A DNA stretch of 64,000 bases from CAVOAK01 sp965217615 (GTDB taxonomy: Bacteria; Pseudomonadota; Alphaproteobacteria; UBA8366; CAVOAK01), in the NCBI GenBank assembly GCA_965217615.1, contig CBDCIT010000008.1:1-64000 (forward strand). The letters are read 5' to 3'. Below, piece by piece: positions 18,415 through 27,418 of the stretch. Position numbers and translations under genes: made by a program. Position 1 is the stretch's first letter, and every line of letters begins with the position of its first letter. The notes under the pieces are model-generated. The model ran no database searches. It was given only the letters and a program-made list of their open reading frames with translations, and had not been told where the DNA came from.

Positions 18415-18613
18415 ATCCGCACGTCCCAGCTGACGGACTACCGTCGTACCTTGGTGTCATCATGCCATTCGCTTTAACGAAAAAATAGCACTGTTCCCAT
18501 ACTGCGTTTCTTCGAGGCATGATCTATGGTTTGTATTGATCGCGCATCCAGGTTGTACCCACCTGACGAGAAATCGTGTCGTCGACATGTCGTAGAGAAA
18601 TGAAGACCGTGCC

Positions 18614-19288
18614 ATGGCTGACATGACGTTGATTACCGCCAACAAGAACTATTGCCTGTGGCCCTTGCCGGCTTCCGCATGGCTTTGCCTGCGAACTGCC
18701 GGCCTCGAATTCGACGAAGTGATTCTTCCGTTTGGCGAGCCGGACTCGCGTGAACGGTTTCTTGAATATAGTTCGACCGGTCGGGTACCGGTGCTCCAGC
18801 ATGGCGATCTTTCGATCTGGGATTCGGCCGCTGTTTGTGAATATGCGGCGGAGTTGGCTCCCGAGGCGCGGCTTTGGCCGGAAGACAGGTCGCGCAGGGC
18901 GATTGCGCGCTCGGTGGTTGCGGAAATGCATGTCCACAAATTGGACCCGCTCCACGTCTTCCTTCCTGGAAATGTGCGCGCACGGAAGACAGGCGTCATC
19001 CTGCCGCCGAAGGTCAAAGAGGTGACCGATAGGATGACCGACATCTGGATCGAGTGCCGCCGACTCTACGGCCAGGATGGACCGTTTCTGTTCGGCCACT
19101 TCACGGTCGTCGATGCGGTGCAAGCGCACATGGTCAACCGTTTCGTGACCTATGATATCGAGCTGAGGCCCGAGGCGGCCGAGTATCGCGATACCATGCT
19201 TGCGCATCCGCCGATGGTGGAATGGGTCGCCGCAGCAAAGGCGGAGAGGTCGAGTTTCGCCCCAGCCGACAAGGAGTTTGCAGCGTGA
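18614..19288 (+). CDS. Glutathione S-transferase family protein
   Basis: 224 residues. N-terminal thioredoxin-fold domain with the glutathione-binding VPVLQHGDLSIWDSAAVCEY (cis-Pro in RVPVL and the acidic-Ser pair DSAA), then an all-helical C-terminal domain with a D-containing N-capping segment GHFTVVDAVQAHM. Such GSTs conjugate or isomerise catabolic intermediates. It reads toward the DUF4089-amidase pair 53 bases downstream and probably shares its transcript. Start ATG 18614. Confidence 0.85.
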   Translation: MADMTLITANKNYCLWPLPASAWLCLRTAGLEFDEVILPFGEPDSRERFLEYSSTGRVPVLQHGDLSIWDSAAVCEYAAELAPEARLWPEDRSRRAIARSVVAEMHVHKLDPLHVFLPGNVRARKTGVILPPKVKEVTDRMTDIWIECRRLYGQDGPFLFGHFTVVDAVQAHMVNRFVTYDIELRPEAAEYRDTMLAHPPMVEWVAAAKAERSSFAPADKEFAA

Positions 19289-19341
19289 AGGTTGTGCGGA
19301 AAATGATCTAAGACTTATACAAGTGATCTTGGAGTTAGGCG

Positions 19342-19560
19342 ATGGCTGAAAAGAACATCGACGATCTGCTGGTCGCCTGGGCAAAGGAGATCCAAGCCCT
19401 GGACCCTGAGAATGCAGGTGGGCCGACGGTATTCGAAACCGTCGCCAACCTGAACGAGCTCGCGCGCGAAGCGGCGAAGGATTTGCCGTTCGAGAGCGAG
19501 CCGGCGGATTTTGTCCGCATGCTCGAAGCGTATGCGCGCGCTCCGAGCGACGATGACTAG
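19342..19560 (+). CDS. DUF4089 (AtzG-like) small amidase partner
   Basis: 72-residue acidic protein with ETVANLNELAREAAKDLPFE and a C-terminal helix, the pattern of DUF4089 proteins such as AtzG, which bind and stabilise the AtzE amidohydrolase in a GatCA-like complex. Its stop overlaps the amidase start by eight bases (ATG at 19553), so the two are translationally coupled and very likely form a complex. Too short for catalysis on its own. Confidence 0.75.
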   Translation: MAEKNIDDLLVAWAKEIQALDPENAGGPTVFETVANLNELAREAAKDLPFESEPADFVRMLEAYARAPSDDD

Positions 19561-20971
19561 CTCCGAACTTACCGGCCTAAGCTTGACTGAAGTGGCGTCG
19601 GCGATAGCCGCGCGCGAGGTTTCATCGTTCGAAGTGACGCGCGCGTGCCTCGGCCGGATCGAGCGCCACGACGCCAAGCTCAACACGATCGCGGGAATCG
19701 ACGTCGATGCGGTGCTGGCCGCGGCATCGCAAGCCGACGCCGATCTTGCGGCCGGCAACATACGCGGACCACTGCATGGCGTACCGCTCGCCCATAAGGA
19801 CTTATTCTGTCGTGCGGGCCAGCTCTCGGAATGGGGCTCCAAAATGATGGCCGGGTTCAAGCCCGATCACACCGCGACCGTGCTGCAACGATTGGATGCG
19901 GCTGGCGCACTCGATATCGCCCGCCTCAACATGGTCGAGTTTGCGCTCGGCGCGACTGGACACAACAAGGACGTTGGCACGCCGCGCAATCCTTGGAATC
20001 CAGCCCATATAACCGGAGGCTCCTCGAGTGGGTCCGGTGCCGCGGTTGCCGCGCGTTTCGTGTACGGCGCGCTTGGCACCGACACCGGCGGATCGATCAG
20101 GCATCCGTCCTTCTGCTGCGGCCTGGTTGGCCTCAAACCGACATATGGAAGGGTCAGCCGCCACGGTGCCATGCCATTGTCGTTTTCACTTGACCATATT
20201 GGACCGCTGACCCGCACCGTTTCGGATTGTGCGCATATTTTGCAGGCGATTGCCGGCCTCGATCCTATGGATTCGACATCGAGCCACAGGATAGTTCCGG
20301 ATTTTCATGCATACTTGGAGCGTGGCATCAAAGGTCTGCGCATCGCAGTATCGGAAAATCATTTTCGAGACGCCGTCGACCCGGCCGTGCAGGTGCTTCT
20401 TGACGACAGCATCGCTGTGTTCAGACAGTGTGGTGCCGAAATTGTCTCCGTCACTATTCCAAAGTCGATCGAGCTGGCTGCCCCGCTCGGTGCGCTACTT
20501 TTGGCGGTTGAAGGCGCTGCCAGCCACAGCAGATGGATGAGGGAAAACGCCGCCGAATACGGATCGGCACAATTTACACGCCTCGCGCCGGGCCTCTATT
20601 ATCCGGCAAGCCGCTATCTCGAGGCCCTCAACCTGCGCACGCGCGTGCTCTCCGACTTCGTTGCCGCGGTGTTCGAATCGGCCGATCTGTTGCACGTACC
20701 CTCTGTTCCAATTCCTGTGCCAACGATAATCGAATCCGACTTAGGCGGCGATCCGAGATTTAACGAGTTCGTTGGCCGCTTTACCGGTTATAACCGGTCG
20801 ATTAACTACATGGGCCTGCCGGCGCTCTGTCTGCCGGCTGGTTTGGACGACCGTGGGCTTCCGGTTGGTTTCCAACTGGTCGGTCGACCGTTCGACGAGG
20901 CCTTGTTGTTGCGTGCTGGACGCGCCTACGAGCAGGAGACCACCTGGACGCAGTTGGCGCCACCGCTTTGA
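19553..20971 (+). CDS. Amidase-signature hydrolase (AtzE/GatA-like)
   Basis: 472-residue amidase-signature enzyme. The Ser-cisSer-Lys triad is visible as K82 (LAHKDLF), S157 (TGGSSSGSG) and S181 (TDTGGSIRHPS), with the standard 24-residue spacing between the serines. ATG 19553 is chosen because it couples to the upstream DUF4089 gene; an upstream ATG at 19511 lies inside that gene. With its small partner it resembles the AtzE-AtzG pair that removes amide nitrogen from biuret-type intermediates; the true substrate here is unknown. Confidence 0.9.
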   Translation: MTSSELTGLSLTEVASAIAAREVSSFEVTRACLGRIERHDAKLNTIAGIDVDAVLAAASQADADLAAGNIRGPLHGVPLAHKDLFCRAGQLSEWGSKMMAGFKPDHTATVLQRLDAAGALDIARLNMVEFALGATGHNKDVGTPRNPWNPAHITGGSSSGSGAAVAARFVYGALGTDTGGSIRHPSFCCGLVGLKPTYGRVSRHGAMPLSFSLDHIGPLTRTVSDCAHILQAIAGLDPMDSTSSHRIVPDFHAYLERGIKGLRIAVSENHFRDAVDPAVQVLLDDSIAVFRQCGAEIVSVTIPKSIELAAPLGALLLAVEGAASHSRWMRENAAEYGSAQFTRLAPGLYYPASRYLEALNLRTRVLSDFVAAVFESADLLHVPSVPIPVPTIIESDLGGDPRFNEFVGRFTGYNRSINYMGLPALCLPAGLDDRGLPVGFQLVGRPFDEALLLRAGRAYEQETTWTQLAPPL

Positions 20972-21033
20972 TGTTATTCGGGCTGGGCCGCGTGGCGTGA
21001 CCGTCCGACCTTAACCCGACTTCCGCAACTCTG

Positions 21034-21430
21034 GGGTCATGAGCGTGCTAACCCATTGATATTCCGTGATCTGACCCCCAAAGGTCGGCACTACAGGGCG
21101 CCGAACGGAGGGGTGTCAACGGCGGAGGAATGATGCACCAGCGCTGGAGTGCACCCCTTAGCGTGGACAGGTTGCGCGTTTGGAATTGACCGGGAACGCT
21201 GGGCTTTCAGAGGATGGAAGCCATGGCCAAGCACCGAACCTACAGTATTGAGTTCAAGCGACAGGTTGCTCAGGAATATCTCGGAGGCGAGACCCTTCAC
21301 GGGCTGGCCAGGCGCCACGACGTCTCGCGCACCCGACAAGACCGCCTGTCAGCTACCAGATCAAACCGACAACTGTCTGGGTGGATCCTTCCTCCACTGG
21401 TGTTACTTGCCGTTGGGGCACACTGAGAAA
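21034..21430 (+). pseudogene. IS3-type OrfA fragment and IS end debris
   Basis: Frame from 21226 encodes MAKHRTYSIEFKRQVAQEYL then GGETLHGLARRHDVSR, the helix-turn-helix of an IS3-type OrfA, before homology is lost at about 21340. Upstream 21069-21090 resembles an IS3 end (CTGACCCCCAAAGG). No OrfB follows. Dead remnant. Confidence 0.6.
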
Positions 21431-21751
21431 TGCGGGTTAATGGGTGCAGGCCAGCTACGAGAAAGATATTGTTGAGAGCGTCGTACCCGGCTTACACTTC
21501 AAGTATCAATAAGAACATCTGCGATAAAGCAGCGACGAGAAGTGGCAACAGTGGAATTCGGTGTGGGGGCATCGACTCCAAGGGCGTAGCAGTCGAAAGA
21601 TTGAAGCCTTGAAGCCGGTCTTGTCATTAATGTTTTGTTGAGGATTGCCTCCGCACTGTCAGCAACCGGTTCGCTGCGTGCAGCGTGGCGGAGTTCACAG
21701 TGCACCAAAACACCGCATACGCGGAAGGTGAACACATGATGGGAGAGGCAA

Positions 21752-23359
21752 ATGAGCAACGATTGCAAAAAACCGGAGTCGATTGACTCGTCGATCGGAG
21801 ACAATGATGTCTCGCGGCGCGAGTTCATGGATCGTGCTGCCGTACTAGGTGTAAGCACGGCCGTATTGGCGGGTATGGGCGCAGGAGCACTGCCCAAAGA
21901 AGCTAAAGCTGCAACACCGAAACGGGGCGGTCATCTCCGCATTGCCGCTGCCAGCGGAAATACGTCTGACACACTCGATCCACATTTAAAAACGAGCGAG
22001 TTCACGAATCTGGCGAGAGCGGCTTTGCGAAACACGCTCGGCGAAGTGAATCATACCGGGAAACTCGTGCCCTCGTTGGCGGAATCCTGGGAGCCCGGCG
22101 ATAGCGCAGACATTTGGATCTTTAATTTGCGAAAGGACGTCACCTTCCACGATGGCAAAATGCTCGACCAGGATGATGTCATCAATACGATTGACTATCA
22201 CAGACGTGAAGGGTCGAAATCGGCGAGAAAGGCATTCGCAAAGCAAGTTAAGGAGATGATCAAGGACGGCACGCATCGGATCGTGTTCAAGTTGGAAGGC
22301 AAGAATGCCAACTACCCCTTCATCGGCGGCGGGTTTGAAATCAATTCGTTCAACAAGGCCGGCGAGCTCTATGACTTTAACAATGGCACGGGCCCTTACA
22401 TTTTTAAGGAATTTGTGCCGGGCCAGCGCATGACGATGACGCGCAGTCCCAACCACTGGGACGACAGTGTTGGCCACGTCGATGACGTCACGATCGTGAA
22501 TATTACGGACGTGGCTGCCCGCCAGAATGCACTGGTGACAGGCGAGGTGGACGTCATTAGCAGACCCAGTCCCAAGACGTTTCCACTGCTCAAGCGCACC
22601 AAGGGCATTGAGGCAGAGAGCGTCACGGGAGCCCTCCACCGCACTTGGCCGATGGACATCCGTGCGGAGCCCTTCAGCAATCCCGACGTTCGGAAGGCGC
22701 TGAGATTGGCCGTTAACCGACCGGAGATCGTCGAGAAGGTGCTTAACGGCGGCGGCTCGCTGGGTAACGATGTTCCCATCTCAAGAAAGGATCCGATGTA
22801 CAATCCGAACCTGCCGCAGAGGGAATACGATCCGGATCAGTCCAAGTTCCACCTGAAGAAGGCCGGAATGGAGAATCTGAAAGTGAAACTGAGTTCGTCG
22901 GAGGCCATTTGGGCGGGAGCGCTCGATGCTGCGCAACTTTATAGCGAGCACGCCAAAGCGGCGGGCATCGAAATCACGGTCAACAAGGTGCCTAACGACG
23001 GTTACTGGAACAATGTCTGGTTGAAGCATCCATGGGCCACGTCGTACTGGAATGCGGGGCCAACCGCAGATCATATGTTGACCCGTGCATACGGTGCCGA
23101 TTCAGCTTGGAATGAAACCCATTGGGAACACCCACGCTTCAACAAGCTGCTAGGTGAGGCGCGGGCCGAGCTCGATTTCAACAAGGCGCGTGAAATGTAT
23201 TGGGAGCTGCAGAAGATCATCTACGAAGAAGGCGCGACCGTGATTCCGGTCTTCGCCGATGAGCTCTACGCGCACTCGGACAAATTGACGCATGGTACGA
23301 TAGCCGGCAACTGGGAAATGGACGGCTACTACTTGATCAAGCGTTGGTGGTTCGCATAG
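21752..23359 (+). CDS. Tat-exported ABC substrate-binding protein, family 5
   Basis: 535-residue SBP_bac_5 protein (DppA/OppA-like). N-terminus SRREFMDRAAVLG followed by a hydrophobic stretch and cleavage near AKAA is a Tat signal. Family landmarks: GGHLRIAAASGNTSDTLDPH, LVPSLAESWEPGDSADIWIF, FNLRKDVTFHDG, GTGPYIFKEFVPGQ, and FSNPDVRKALRLAVNRPEIV. It would bind peptides or another cationic/organic ligand in the periplasm and feed the permeases at 25405 and 26375, although an oppositely oriented amidase intervenes. Start ATG 21752 follows GGGAGAGGC. Confidence 0.9.
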   Translation: MSNDCKKPESIDSSIGDNDVSRREFMDRAAVLGVSTAVLAGMGAGALPKEAKAATPKRGGHLRIAAASGNTSDTLDPHLKTSEFTNLARAALRNTLGEVNHTGKLVPSLAESWEPGDSADIWIFNLRKDVTFHDGKMLDQDDVINTIDYHRREGSKSARKAFAKQVKEMIKDGTHRIVFKLEGKNANYPFIGGGFEINSFNKAGELYDFNNGTGPYIFKEFVPGQRMTMTRSPNHWDDSVGHVDDVTIVNITDVAARQNALVTGEVDVISRPSPKTFPLLKRTKGIEAESVTGALHRTWPMDIRAEPFSNPDVRKALRLAVNRPEIVEKVLNGGGSLGNDVPISRKDPMYNPNLPQREYDPDQSKFHLKKAGMENLKVKLSSSEAIWAGALDAAQLYSEHAKAAGIEITVNKVPNDGYWNNVWLKHPWATSYWNAGPTADHMLTRAYGADSAWNETHWEHPRFNKLLGEARAELDFNKAREMYWELQKIIYEEGATVIPVFADELYAHSDKLTHGTIAGNWEMDGYYLIKRWWFA

Positions 23360-23393
23360 GTCGCGTTCGCGTTCATTAGTTTGTCTTCGGGTG

Positions 23394-23423
23394 GCCCGCG
23401 TCCTCAAGTCTGGGGGCGCGGGT
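23394..23423 (+). terminator. Possible terminator hairpin after the binding-protein gene
   Basis: A 6-bp GC stem (CCCGCG / CGCGGG) with a further TCC/GGG extension, 35 bases past the stop. No T-run follows, so intrinsic termination is uncertain. Confidence 0.3.
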
Positions 23424-23545
23424 CATTAGCATCTGATCTATCAGATACGCGGCGGCGGAGTTGGCGATCTAACCGGGCGAAAGCGCCCGTGGCCGGCGGG
23501 CGACTTGGATCGTGCGCTGGTTTGAGCCAAGGGAAGAAACAGGAA

Positions 23546-25009
23546 TTAGACGGATTTCCAGCCCCCTGACTGCTCGAATGCGTGTGCCGCGCGATAGATC
23601 GTCGCCTCGTCGTAGTCTTTCGCCATCAGCATAAGACCGATCGGCAACCCCTCGCTGACGCCGCAGGGCACGCTTAATGCCGGATGTCCGGTGAGATTGG
23701 CGGCCCAGGTATTCACCGAGCCGGGTTTTGCTCTCGCCGGCTGTGCCTCTTTTGAAGCATTGGCTTTCAGATATGGCTGCGCTTTCCTTGAGTGAGTCGG
23801 CATGACCAGCAGGTCGCATGTAGCCAACGCATTTTCGTAATCCTGTCTGACTTTGCGCCGCAGGTTCTGCGCCTTGCCATAGAGACATCCCTGGTGGTTT
23901 TCGTGAAGATAGGTTCCAAGGAGCAGGTCGACCTTGACACCCGGGTCAAGCTGATCGGCCCGATCTTGCCAGTCGGCCAAGTGTGCGAGCAGGCTCGGGA
24001 CATAAAGGCCTTTCAGCCCGGTCGTAGCGCCTTTGGCAAAGATCATGTCGACCGCAAAGGCCTCCGGCCCGATACCGCCCCATATGGCGCCGCACTGCAG
24101 ATGCATGGGGATGCTTATCTCGCTCAGGTCGGCGCCAAGCTGAGCTAGGACATCAATCGCCTTGTGAACCGTTGGATCAACGTCCGGATCACCGCCGACG
24201 TGACCGAATCCCTCTTTGACGATGCCGATTCTCAAGCCCTCGATACCTTGGTCGAGAGTGCCTAAGTAATCGTCGGGACTTCTGGTTTCCTGCCGCATAT
24301 CGATGCCGTCAGCGCCGGCTATCACTTCCAGCAGAAGGGCATTGTTGTGAACCGTGCTGGTCATTGGGCCGATGTGATCGAGCGTCGGTTCGTATTGCAT
24401 GATGCCCGTAAATGGCACCAATCCGAACGTCGGCTTCATACCGTAAACACCACAGAAGGATGCAGGTCCACGGATCGAGCCGCCTTGATCGCCGCCGATC
24501 GCCATGTCGACCTCGCCTGCCGCGACGAGTGCGGCGCATCCCGAAGACGAACCGCCAGTTGCGTAGCCGGGCTTGCGCGGGTTGACGACTTCTCCATGGG
24601 TGCTCGTTGCACCCCCTCCATGACTCATGCACTCGGTTTCCGCTTTTCCGGCGATCTCGCCGCCGGCATCGAGTATCCGCGTGACGACGGTCGCGTCGAC
24701 CTCGGGCACATAGCCCTCCATGACCCAGGTACCGTGCAGCATCGGCACATGGGCCAACATGATATTGTCTTTCAGTGCGATAGATTTGCCGTACAGCTTT
24801 CCTGACGCGGCACCTTTGACAACGACTTTGCGGCGGCACGCATTGTAGGGATTGTCCTCATGCTCCGGCCGGTAGCCGGGCGCGCGCGGATATTTTACCT
24901 CCGGCAAGTAGTCCAGCAGCGTCTCGAGCTTCTGAAGGTAGGCCATGCGCGGTTTCATGAGTTCGCGGAAGTTGCCGAGCTCGTTGGGGCTCAGCTCGAA
25001 CCCGCACAA
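23546..25009 (-). CDS. Amidase-signature hydrolase
   Basis: 487 residues. Triad K80 (SIALKDN), S154 (TGGSSSGCA) and S178 (GGDQGGSIRGP), correctly spaced. Homology with amidases appears to start further upstream: codons back to about 25063 read PIRLPNSAELKKLAKL, but no ATG, GTG or TTG opens that extension, so either a TTG at 25009 is used or the original start has mutated. It lies convergent to the binding-protein gene and divergent from the permeases. Substrate unknown; the TTHGE/SHGGGATSTHGE segment is typical of aryl or nitrile-derived amidases. Confidence 0.85.
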   Translation of the reverse strand: MCGFELSPNELGNFRELMKPRMAYLQKLETLLDYLPEVKYPRAPGYRPEHEDNPYNACRRKVVVKGAASGKLYGKSIALKDNIMLAHVPMLHGTWVMEGYVPEVDATVVTRILDAGGEIAGKAETECMSHGGGATSTHGEVVNPRKPGYATGGSSSGCAALVAAGEVDMAIGGDQGGSIRGPASFCGVYGMKPTFGLVPFTGIMQYEPTLDHIGPMTSTVHNNALLLEVIAGADGIDMRQETRSPDDYLGTLDQGIEGLRIGIVKEGFGHVGGDPDVDPTVHKAIDVLAQLGADLSEISIPMHLQCGAIWGGIGPEAFAVDMIFAKGATTGLKGLYVPSLLAHLADWQDRADQLDPGVKVDLLLGTYLHENHQGCLYGKAQNLRRKVRQDYENALATCDLLVMPTHSRKAQPYLKANASKEAQPARAKPGSVNTWAANLTGHPALSVPCGVSEGLPIGLMLMAKDYDEATIYRAAHAFEQSGGWKSV

Positions 25010-25063
25010 CTTTGCGAGCTTCTTCAGTTCGGCGGAATTGGGAAGTCTAATCGGTATTTCAAC

Positions 25064-25404
25064 GCTCCCCTCGGCTGGCCCTCAAGGCAATTAAACCAGC
25101 ATTCGGATCACTCAACCAGCTAGCCGCCGCCAATTGGACCGCTGTGATTGTGTAATCTGGTGAAACCAATCATGTGGGCTTGTGACGAACTTGATGCCAT
25201 GATGGTGCGTGCATGTCTCGACATGTTCCATCGGCAACACCGTTACGGACAGTTGCTCCGGGTGGAAACATTGATGCAGAGCACAGGCGACATGCCGACT
25301 TTACGGTCTAACCGGACCGTGGCGCCTGGTTCGTTCCGGAACGGAAGGTGGCCGGAAAGTTTGTTCGCATCTTCCTACAGGTGACACGTGGTTCGAGGTG
25401 CGAA
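25064..25404. other. Divergent intergenic region, amidase and permease
   Basis: About 340 bases with no gene. Must hold the control region for the permease operon. No clear hairpin or repeat was found. Confidence 0.4.
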
Positions 25405-26421
25405 ATGAAAAGAATTGCGTTTCTTGTGGCTCAGCGGCTGGGGCTTGGGTTGATCTCGCTCTTTGTCGTTACGCTTTTTATCGCGTCCGGCGTCGAGTTG
25501 CTGCCCGGCGACCTGGCGGAAACCCTTCTCGGCCAGTCGGCGACACCGGAAACGGTGGCCGCGTTCCGCGCTGAAATCGGTCTCGATCTTCCTTTTCATA
25601 TCCGCTATGTCGTTTGGCTGGGCGGCATCGTGCAGGGTGATTTAGGACACTCGCTCGCGAACAGTTACGTCGTGGTAACCGAGTTGATCGGGCCGCGCGT
25701 TTTCAACACGCTGTTTCTGGCTGTGATGGCCGCGTCGATGGCAGTGCCTGTTGGCTTGACCCTCGGCGTTCTTGCAGCGCTTTATCGCAACACCCCATTC
25801 GATCGTTCGATCAATATCGTGAACCTGACTTGGGTGTCATTTCCCGATTACTTCATTGGCTACGTGTAGATCCTCTTCCTGGCAATCCATGTCGGCATTT
25901 TTCCAAGCATCTCCAACATCACGCCCGAAATGACATTCGGCGACCGGGCGTTTCGCACCCTGATGCCCGCCTTTACGATGTGTTTGGCAAGCACGGCGCA
26001 CATCATGCGGATGACGCGCGCCGCGATCATCAACCTGCTGGCCAGCCCCTATATCGAAATGGCACGTCTCATGGGTCTCAGCCCGACCAGGATCATTATC
26101 AAACATGCGCTACCCAACACCATTGCGCCGATCGCCAATGTTATTGTGATCAACCTCGCCTATCTCGTCGTCGGGGTCGTGATTACCGAGGTCGTGTTCG
26201 TCTATCCCGGTCTTGGGCAACTCCTCATCGATTCGGTTACCAGCCGGGATATTCCCGTCGTACAGGCCGCGGCGATGATCTTTGCCGTGACGTACATACT
26301 TTTGAATTTATTGGCCGACGTCCTCTCGATCGTCAGCAATCCTCTTGTGCTTCACCCGAGGCAGTGCGAATCCAATGACGGAAGCTCTCATTTCGACCCG
26401 GCGCAATGGCGCGGTCATTAA
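25405..26421 (+). pseudogene. Dipeptide-type ABC permease (DppB-like) with in-frame TAG
   Basis: Inner-membrane permease of the peptide/opine/nickel ABC family. N-terminal helix IAFLVAQRLGLGLISLFVV, loop PGDLAETLLGQSATPETVAAFRAE-type region, and the EAA-loop MARLMGLSPTRIIIKHALPN. The frame is continuous from 25405 to 26421 except for TAG at 25867-25869 (FIGYV-stop-ILFLAIHVG). The C-terminal residues after LSIVSNPL look frayed. Overlaps the next permease by 47 bases. A single point mutation or a sequencing error would explain the stop. Confidence 0.85.
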
Positions 26422-27244
26422 TCAGGCGTTTAAGCTGTTCCGCGACGCTCCGCTGCCGTCTCAGTTCGGGTTTGTGATGGTATCGGCCTACATCTTCGTT
26501 GCGGTGTTTGCCCCCGCGCTCGCGCCATACGCAGAAACCGAGATCGTCGGCGATCATTACGAGGCCTGGAGCGAAGCCTTCCCGCTCGGCACCGACCATA
26601 TCGGTCGTGACATGCTGACCCGGATGATCTACGGCGCCCGCAATACCATCGGTATCGCTTTTGTAGCTGCGTCACTGGGGTTCCTGGGCGGCGGCGTTGC
26701 CGGCATGTTAGCGGCCATGCTGGGCGGCTGGACGGATCAGGTGCTGTCGCGCATCAATGATATCCTGATGGCCATCCCCGGGCTCATCTTCATCCTTCTC
26801 GTTCTCTCCTTTCTCGGCACCTCGATCCCGGTGTTGGTCAGCGTGATCGGACTGTTCGAGGCGACGCGCGTGTTTCGCGTGACGCGCGCGGCCGCGACGA
26901 ATGTCGAGGTGATGGAGTTCGTTGAGGTGGCGAAGCTACGCGGCGAGAATCTGTGGTGGCTGATCCGGCGCGAGGTCCTGCCCAACATAACCGCACCGCT
27001 GGCCGCCGAGTTCGGCATTCGGTTTACCTTTACATTCCTGTTCATCGCCGGCCTCAGCTTTCTTGGTCTCGGTATTCAGCCGCCGACCGCCGACTGGGGC
27101 AGCATGGTCCGGGAAAACTCGATTCTCATCACGTTTGGTGATTTCACACCGTTGCTGCCGGCGGCGACGATCGCGCTGCTGACGATCAGCGTCAACTTCA
27201 TCATCGACTGGTTCCTGCACAAATCCAGCGGACTAAAAGAGTAA
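26375..27244 (+). CDS. Dipeptide-type ABC permease (DppC-like)
   Basis: 289 residues with the DppC N-terminal helix (FGFVMVSAYIFVAVFAPALA), the LGTDHIGRDMLTRMIYGARN signature, and the cytoplasmic EAA loop (EVAKLRGENLWWLIRREVLPN). Five to six membrane helices. It pairs with the broken DppB-like permease just upstream; no ATPase genes (DppD/DppF) are in this stretch, so the transporter would need subunits encoded elsewhere. ATG 26375 overlaps the upstream gene. Confidence 0.9.
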   Translation: MTEALISTRRNGAVINQAFKLFRDAPLPSQFGFVMVSAYIFVAVFAPALAPYAETEIVGDHYEAWSEAFPLGTDHIGRDMLTRMIYGARNTIGIAFVAASLGFLGGGVAGMLAAMLGGWTDQVLSRINDILMAIPGLIFILLVLSFLGTSIPVLVSVIGLFEATRVFRVTRAAATNVEVMEFVEVAKLRGENLWWLIRREVLPNITAPLAAEFGIRFTFTFLFIAGLSFLGLGIQPPTADWGSMVRENSILITFGDFTPLLPAATIALLTISVNFIIDWFLHKSSGLKE

Positions 27245-27418
27245 GGGTGCTCTACGCATTTCCGAAAATGGCCGGATTTACTTTTCGTAACGTGTCACGC
27301 GAATTCGTTTCAGTATTCGGACGCGTCCGCATACCATATTCTGTATATGGCCGGTCGGTCGGGCTTGGACCGCTGGCGAAGAAATATCTGTCGACGAAAC
27401 CTCTTAAGGGGAAATGAG

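Noticed and set aside
21034..21090. A transcription-factor operator before the family-5 binding protein
   Set aside because: The motif resembles an IS3 end and lies ~700 bases upstream next to IS debris.
25867..25869. TAG read through as pyrrolysine, and TGA in hyuB as selenocysteine
   Set aside because: No recoding structure or associated machinery in the window, and the region is full of ordinary lesions.
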